Assembly: GCA_012934845.2 (NCBI GenBank)
Contig: WNNJ02002143.1
Span: 1 to 64,000 of the forward strand
Length of the DNA stretch: 64,000 nt
Source: Pomphorhynchus laevis
Lineage: Eukaryota; Acanthocephala; Palaeacanthocephala; Echinorhynchida; Pomphorhynchidae
Reading direction: 5' to 3'
Below, piece after piece: positions 59,438 through 64,000 of this stretch (the first letter of the stretch is position 1; each line of letters begins with the position of its first letter). The notes under the pieces are model-generated. The model was not told the origin of the DNA. It did no database searches and saw only the letters and a program-made list of their open reading frames with translations. Position numbers and translations under genes: made by a program.

Positions 59438-59555
59438 TCAATACATTGAAGGTTTCATATATTGAAGCATTTCTAGCTGTATTGGATGGTTAGCCTAGTC
59501 GGTAAGACGTATACCAATTGGTTCTAATCTGATAGTGCAAATAGTGTTCAAAATG
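59438..59555 (+). mobile_element. tRNA-like SINE candidate, copy 2
   Basis: A box-like TAGCCTAGTCGG (59491-59502), B box-like GGTTCTAATCT (59520-59530). A roughly 25-bp deletion between the boxes relative to copy 1. 59136-59437 between the copies is AT-rich with nothing recognised. Confidence 0.45.
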
Positions 59556-59589
59556 AACTTATAATTAAGTTATAATTATAACTTTATTA

Positions 59590-59690
59590 TTAAATTATAA
59601 TATCAATTATAATAATGAGGATACTATCTTTATTTTTATTTATATATCGTATAAAATACATAGACCCAGTTATCTGATATGATCTGCTTC
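59590..59690 (+). mobile_element. Naiad-type 3' terminal fragment
   Basis: AAATACATAGACCCAGTTATCTGAT resembles the terminus at 16225-16255. Weak, end piece only. Confidence 0.35.
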
Positions 59691-60444
59691 CTCACATTCG
59701 GTGATTTTCCATTTGAAATGGTAGGAATAAATCACATTAAGTTAATTGATGCATATCTTAAACGAGGGTACTGACAAATGAAATTCAAACATCCATTAGG
59801 TTCTCTCTCTGGCAGAACTAATAGTAAAAGTGATTTCCTTCAAGCCTTCAGTGCTTTACTATGCGCGGTGGACATCGTACTCAGCTTTAATTTGCCAAAT
59901 TACAAAAAGCTTTTGATTTTAACGAAGAATCGCGTCCTATTGGAATGAGCGTTCGATTAATATTGTGCAAATTGACGACCTGTCACGATTTAAAAGGAAT
60001 TATGGGAATATCTTTGGATCTTGAATTGACATATTCAATTAGTCAAAATTATTAATCGAGCGGGCAAAAGACTTCGTGCTTGCTCATTTTCTTTACGACA
60101 TCAAACATTAAGAAAATTATCAAAAAACTAACGCCTCTTACTACTAGTCACTACTATTGGAATGAACTTCCGGATAATATTTGAAATTTCTAAGTTAATT
60201 ACTGATCGCATATTCACTAAAATCGATTATGAGAACAAATAGGGGACTGAATACACCTTGATCTATAGGATATTATAAATCTAAAGGATGAATTTAACAA
60301 TCAATTAACTATCAATTAACAAATAATTATATTTTCACAAACCCATAAATTATTAAGATCTAAAAAAGACAAAGATCTTCTTAAAAATAAATTATAAGTA
60401 ATTTATATAATGTATTATTTATTATTAAATAAACACAAGAAAAA
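59691..60444. other. unassigned region
   Basis: A short frame near 59815-59945 (SKSDFLQAFSALLCAVDIVL) is not recognised. No other feature supported. Confidence 0.4.
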
Positions 60445-60619
60445 TAAAACAGCGGGGCCAAACACATGATAATGACGTATTTCCTCTGATTATATTGATC
60501 TATAATTTTATTATATTTATCTTAATGGCCCGATGGCCCGTTGTAAGTTTAGTCTGAGTCAACTAAACTAGGTGGCGACACCGAAAAAGCAACGTTAAAA
60601 ATTATGACTTAAAAGTTAC

Positions 60620-61636
60620 ATGTACTCAACCATATTGGAAAAATACGTAAGTACTAATGATTTCAATTTTAGATCTTTTAAATGTAACAGAAAAAATTGT
60701 ATAGTTTGTGATGTTATAAATAATAATAATTGTATCGTAAGTAATACGACAAACAAATGTTTTTCATTAAATATTAATAATAATTGTAACTGCAATACCG
60801 CAGGTGTAGTGTATCTAATACAATGTACATGTGGATTGCAATATATAGGAAAAACATATCAAATGTTAAAAACTAGGTTTAGGCAACACATATATAATAT
60901 ACAGCATAATAGTCAAACTATATTTTATAAACATATGAGATTAATAGGACATGACATTAAAAACTGTAAATTATTTATTTTAGAACATATTATCGAAGAA
61001 AACATTTCAATATTAAATCAAAAACTATTAGAAAAAGAAGATTTTTGGATTAAAACGCTTAATTCCATGTACCCATTAGGATTGAATGACGTGGTACAAG
61101 GAATTGGCAGAAGTAGTATAATACATAATAAACAACTATATTATAATAATCCAGTTAAACGCAAACCAAGAAGTCATGGTGATAAAAGGAATAGGAAAAA
61201 TAGAGTAAAAAATATTAAAAAAGATATGTATATAAATGAACGATTAGAAATATTAAAACAACTTTTAAGTGATAATAAGCTAAAAGATCTTTATGTAAAT
61301 ATAAGAAGTTTTTCTAAAGATATCATATGTTCAATAAATCAAAAATTAATTAACGACTATGATAGGCTAAGTTGTATAATAGACAGTTATTGTAATACAA
61401 AATACTATAATCATACAATAAATGTTAATAATAACAATAGAAAATATACATTAACCATAAACTTTATTAATAAATGTATAGATAACATAAATATAGCCGG
61501 ACTTTTAAATAATTCTAAAAGTAAAGAAATAATAGGGTCAGATTTAAGTAAATATATTCCTAAAATAAGGTATAAACTCCTACCACCATTCGGACGAAAA
61601 GTTTGTAATTATAATAAAGAATTAAAATCAATATGA
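60620..61636 (+). CDS. GIY-YIG endonuclease frame of Naiad-type PLE
   Basis: 338 intact codons from ATG. N-terminal Cys cluster (FKCNRKNCIVCDV, NNCNCN), then the nuclease: GVVYLIQCTCGLQYIGKTYQ with GIY-like VVY and YIG, RFRQHI (catalytic Arg), HDIKNCKLFILEHI, LLEKEDFWIKTLNSMYPLGL (catalytic Glu; LN-x3-PxGLN-like end). A basic stretch (KRKPRSHGDKRNRKNRVKN) and an Asn/Ile-rich C-terminus follow. Expected role: nicking DNA to prime reverse transcription. Separated from the RT frame by 21 bp; the two may be independent ORFs or one ORF broken here. AT-driven codon use (Lys, Asn, Ile). Confidence 0.82.
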   Translation: MYSTILEKYVSTNDFNFRSFKCNRKNCIVCDVINNNNCIVSNTTNKCFSLNINNNCNCNTAGVVYLIQCTCGLQYIGKTYQMLKTRFRQHIYNIQHNSQTIFYKHMRLIGHDIKNCKLFILEHIIEENISILNQKLLEKEDFWIKTLNSMYPLGLNDVVQGIGRSSIIHNKQLYYNNPVKRKPRSHGDKRNRKNRVKNIKKDMYINERLEILKQLLSDNKLKDLYVNIRSFSKDIICSINQKLINDYDRLSCIIDSYCNTKYYNHTINVNNNNRKYTLTINFINKCIDNINIAGLLNNSKSKEIIGSDLSKYIPKIRYKLLPPFGRKVCNYNKELKSI

Positions 61637-61657
61637 AACGATAATATTTGAAACATA

Positions 61658-63343
61658 ATGGAAACAGAATGCAATTGTAAAAGTCTTAGTTTTGATAAAA
61701 TAAATGAACATATATGTACCCATAATCTAGAATTAATTGAAAATTGTGAATTAAGAAAGCTGCTATCAAAAGGGTATAAATATAGATTAAATAATAACAA
61801 CGACAAAAATAAAATTTACGATTTGTTATATAATAACTTAAATGATTACTTAAGTAAGCTGATTAATAGTGAAAGCTCGAATATATCTAAGATAAAAATT
61901 TGGAAAGATTATATATTTGATAAAATTAAAAATAAAATGAAAATAGCAAACAATTACAAAAGGAAAGATAAAATTAATAAAGATATGTATAAAGAACTTA
62001 CTAAATTAAAGGATAACTATATAATAACAACTATTGATAAAGCTAGTAATTTCTTTGTCTTCAAATGCAAAAAGCTTTATTATGATATACTAATGAAAGA
62101 GGTTAATTCTTATGATTTAAATATAACCACAACATATGAACGTAGTGAGTTGAGTTTTGAAACAATTATTACAAGTCACTGTTCTATAATGGATAAAAAG
62201 GGTATAAAGGTTGAATTAGATAATAAAACTATACCTATATTATATTGGAATCCAAAATTACATAAAAATCCAATAAAACCTAGGTTCATATGTAGTGCGT
62301 TTAAATGTACATTAAAACCACTTTCTGTCTATATGAATAAAATACTTAAAGTAATTAAAGCACATTTTAAAAAATATTGCAAGGTAATCGAAATTAATAC
62401 TGGTATAAAACACTATTTCAGTATTAATTCTACAAAAGAATTTTTAGAACAGACGAAAGGAATAAATTTTCAAAATATAAATACATACGATTTTAGTACG
62501 CTTTATACAAATCTAGATATAGTAGATATTAAAGAAGCGTTAGTAAAATTAATTAATCTTATATTCGGAAAAAGATATACATATATATGTTATAATATAA
62601 CTGATAGGATTTGTAACGCAGCAAGAATAATGACCTATATTGTCAAAAATTGCTTTAAAGATTTATCTCCCGTTTGTGTTGTGCGTTTATATAATGCTCT
62701 TATAAGACCGATATTAGAATATGTGTCGCCAGTAGTCTTTCCGTGTACGCGTACAGAACTTGATCAATTAGAGCGCATACTTCGACGGTTTACGAAATTA
62801 TGTCCTCAGGTACTATATCTTCCCTATGAGGCACAAATAAAAAGTTTGAATATGCCGACAATGCGTGAAAGGTTCCTTCTTTTCGACCTTCTAGCTATGT
62901 ATCGACTAGTTAATACGTATAAATATATAGTAAGATATACATATATATGTTATAATAACTATAGCGCATATCTAACAAAAATTAAACCATCAAGTAAATA
63001 TAAATATATGTATAAAATTGAATTATTAAAATCCTAAAATATTTTGATAAATCAAAATTATTTAAAAGTAGGGACATCTATATTTAGACAAGTAAAAGGT
63101 GTTCCAATGGGTGGTAATAGTAGCCCAATTATAGCTGACTTGTTTTTAAGCTTTATAGAATATGAATTTGTTCATAACTGTGTAAAAACTAAATCTAAAC
63201 TATATAAATATATGAAAATATGTTTCGATACATTGATGATATATGTGTATTTAATTCAAATAATTTTTATTCAATTAGTGAACAAATTTATGCAGGTAGC
63301 CTTATTCTTAATAAAACCAATATTGATGATAAAGAAGGTATAA
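61658..63343 (+). pseudogene. Naiad-type PLE reverse transcriptase, disrupted
   Basis: Starts METECNCKSLSFDK. RT segments: DNYIITTIDKASNFFVFKCK, ILYWNPKLHKNPIKPRFICS (PLE RT motif 2 region), YDFSTLYTNLDI (motif 3, Asp), then foreign LINE codons 62597-62931, then YICYNNYSAYLTKIKPSSKY, a TAA at 63035, FRQVKGVPMGGNSSPIIADL (motif 4), and YIDDI in a shifted frame near 63225. Truncated at about 63345. Confidence 0.8.
62597..62931 (+). mobile_element. LINE RT fragment inserted in the PLE RT frame
   Basis: Encodes ITDRICNAARIMTYIVKNCF, LYNALIRPILEYVSPVVFPC, ERILRRFTKLCPQVLYLPYE, the thumb/tail region of a jockey/CR1-like ORF2 (compare LINE E at 16950-17220). Flanked by a 25-bp duplication of PLE sequence (62572-62596, 62932-62956). 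Insert plus duplication is 360 bp, so the host frame stays open. Confidence 0.82.
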
Positions 63344-63416
63344 AGAAGGTATTATTATAACTATAATATAATATAATTGTTTGCTGAATTAAACATTCTT
63401 TAAACAATTTAATTGG

Positions 63417-63505
63417 GACAATCAGCCCACCCATGATGATTGTACAGCAGGACGCTACTAATCAGTCCACCCAGGCTGATAAGTAGCGTCCTAGTGTATC
63501 AATAA
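63417..63505. repeat. two consecutive hairpins sharing a CCCACCCA-type loop
   Basis: Hairpin 1: ACAATCA...TGATTGT around GCCCACCCATGA. Hairpin 2: AGGACGCTACT, A, ATCAG ... CTGAT, A, AGTAGCGTCCT around TCCACCCAGG, 16 pairs with one A-A mismatch. Both loops carry CCACCCA. Function unknown; could be the end of a mobile element or a structured RNA. Confidence 0.55.
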
Positions 63506-64000
63506 AAAGAACAATACATGTGAGGATAATGTCGTGTCACAACCTGAATAAAATTTAACCGCTTTACACCAAATTTTGATTTAACTTTCGGCTAATTTAG
63601 TTAACTTTCGGTTATCCAAACGTCCGATGAACCAATAATGTATGATTAACTTTTGTTAACACCAAAAGTAATCGAACACCGAAAGTAGTCGAAAACCAAT
63701 TTTAACTTACCAATGAGGTAATTATGCACCCGATTCATGGTCCGTCGAATTTGTAGCAATCGGTATGTTTGATTTTAATCAATTTTCTGTACACAAATTT
63801 GTTTGTTAATAAATCGTTAGGAAATCTCTTATTCCGTTAAATAAATTAAAATAAGTAATTATTTCCAATATTATATTTACATCGTCGATATTTAATCCTT
63901 GATGGTAAATTGCTTCGTTGATGAGCATGTCCGTTTTGGATTTGAATTCGTGTTTATTTTTCTGATTAAAAAATTATAAAATATCTATAATTTGTAAGAC
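63506..64000. other. AT-rich end of window
   Basis: No gene or element recognised; TTAACTTTCGG(C/T)TA appears twice near 63583-63615. Confidence 0.5.

Larger units (their letters stand above)
60445..63345 (+). mobile_element. Naiad-type Penelope-like element, 3'-truncated copy
   Basis: Starts with part of the terminal repeat (CAGCGGGGCCAAACACATG, GTATTTCCTCTGATT, as upstream of the ribozyme at 15950-15980). Two frames follow: GIY-YIG (60620-61636) and RT (61658-63343). Having the GIY-YIG nuclease upstream of the RT is the permuted order known for Naiad-type PLEs; classical Penelopes have it downstream. A 335-bp LINE fragment interrupts the RT. The copy is inactive and lacks its 3' end. Confidence 0.8.

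Overview
This is a piece of an AT-rich invertebrate animal genome. It holds one host gene that can be read end to end, a Pbx/extradenticle-type TALE homeobox gene on the + strand. Its six coding exons lie between 41463 and 55945 and add up to 380 codons with every splice phase agreeing. Its first coding intron (about 11 kb) has been invaded by LINEs and also contains a decayed, uninterrupted ubiquilin-like pseudogene (50880-52361). A small coiled-coil protein gene of unknown identity lies at 9322-9783 (- strand). Standard code, GT-AG introns of 43-45 bp next to introns of 0.9-11 kb, and conserved Pbx blocks fix 'metazoan'; I cannot name the phylum from sequence alone.

Almost everything else is retroelement. 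0-7 kb: TA microsatellites, 360-bp tandem units carrying a hammerhead core, a deleted LINE split by a Ty3/gypsy-like LTR element (2243-6183), then two units with a type I hammerhead-like core. 7-16.3 kb: fragments of LINEs, of a Penelope-like element (PLE) of Naiad type, and of a LINE with a restriction-like endonuclease. 16.6-21.1 kb: a decayed full-length LINE (family E) with a 14-bp minisatellite in front of ORF1. 22-26.6 kb: ends of several LINEs. 26.6-34 kb: LINE F and LINE A, both reading leftward. 34.5-41 kb: a LINE A copy (+) split by an almost complete LINE D (36002-39447) and bounded on both sides by type I hammerhead repeats. 41.4-56 kb: the Pbx locus with its invaded intron. 57-63.4 kb: Naiad-type PLE pieces, including a copy with separate GIY-YIG and RT frames, and a pair of tRNA-like SINE candidates.

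The most unusual signal is a hammerhead ribozyme core whose three core strands are joined in the opposite cyclic order to every textbook hammerhead. It occurs in three unrelated elements: the 360-bp units (809-883 and copies), the Naiad 3' region (15980-16049 and decayed copies at 57.3 and 57.8 kb) and a repeat bounding LINE F (26609-26683, - strand). In each, CUGAUGA, GAAA and a UH cleavage site are all present and all three helices abut the core, but the pairing pattern is a-b-c-a'-b'-c'. One RNA could form stem III as a hairpin but could not easily bring its own catalytic strand to its own cleavage site, whereas two copies, in trans or in a tandem transcript, could dock head to tail. I infer an obligately multimeric hammerhead; this is untested.

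LINE family letters (A, C, D, E, F, G, H, I, J) are my own labels for this window.
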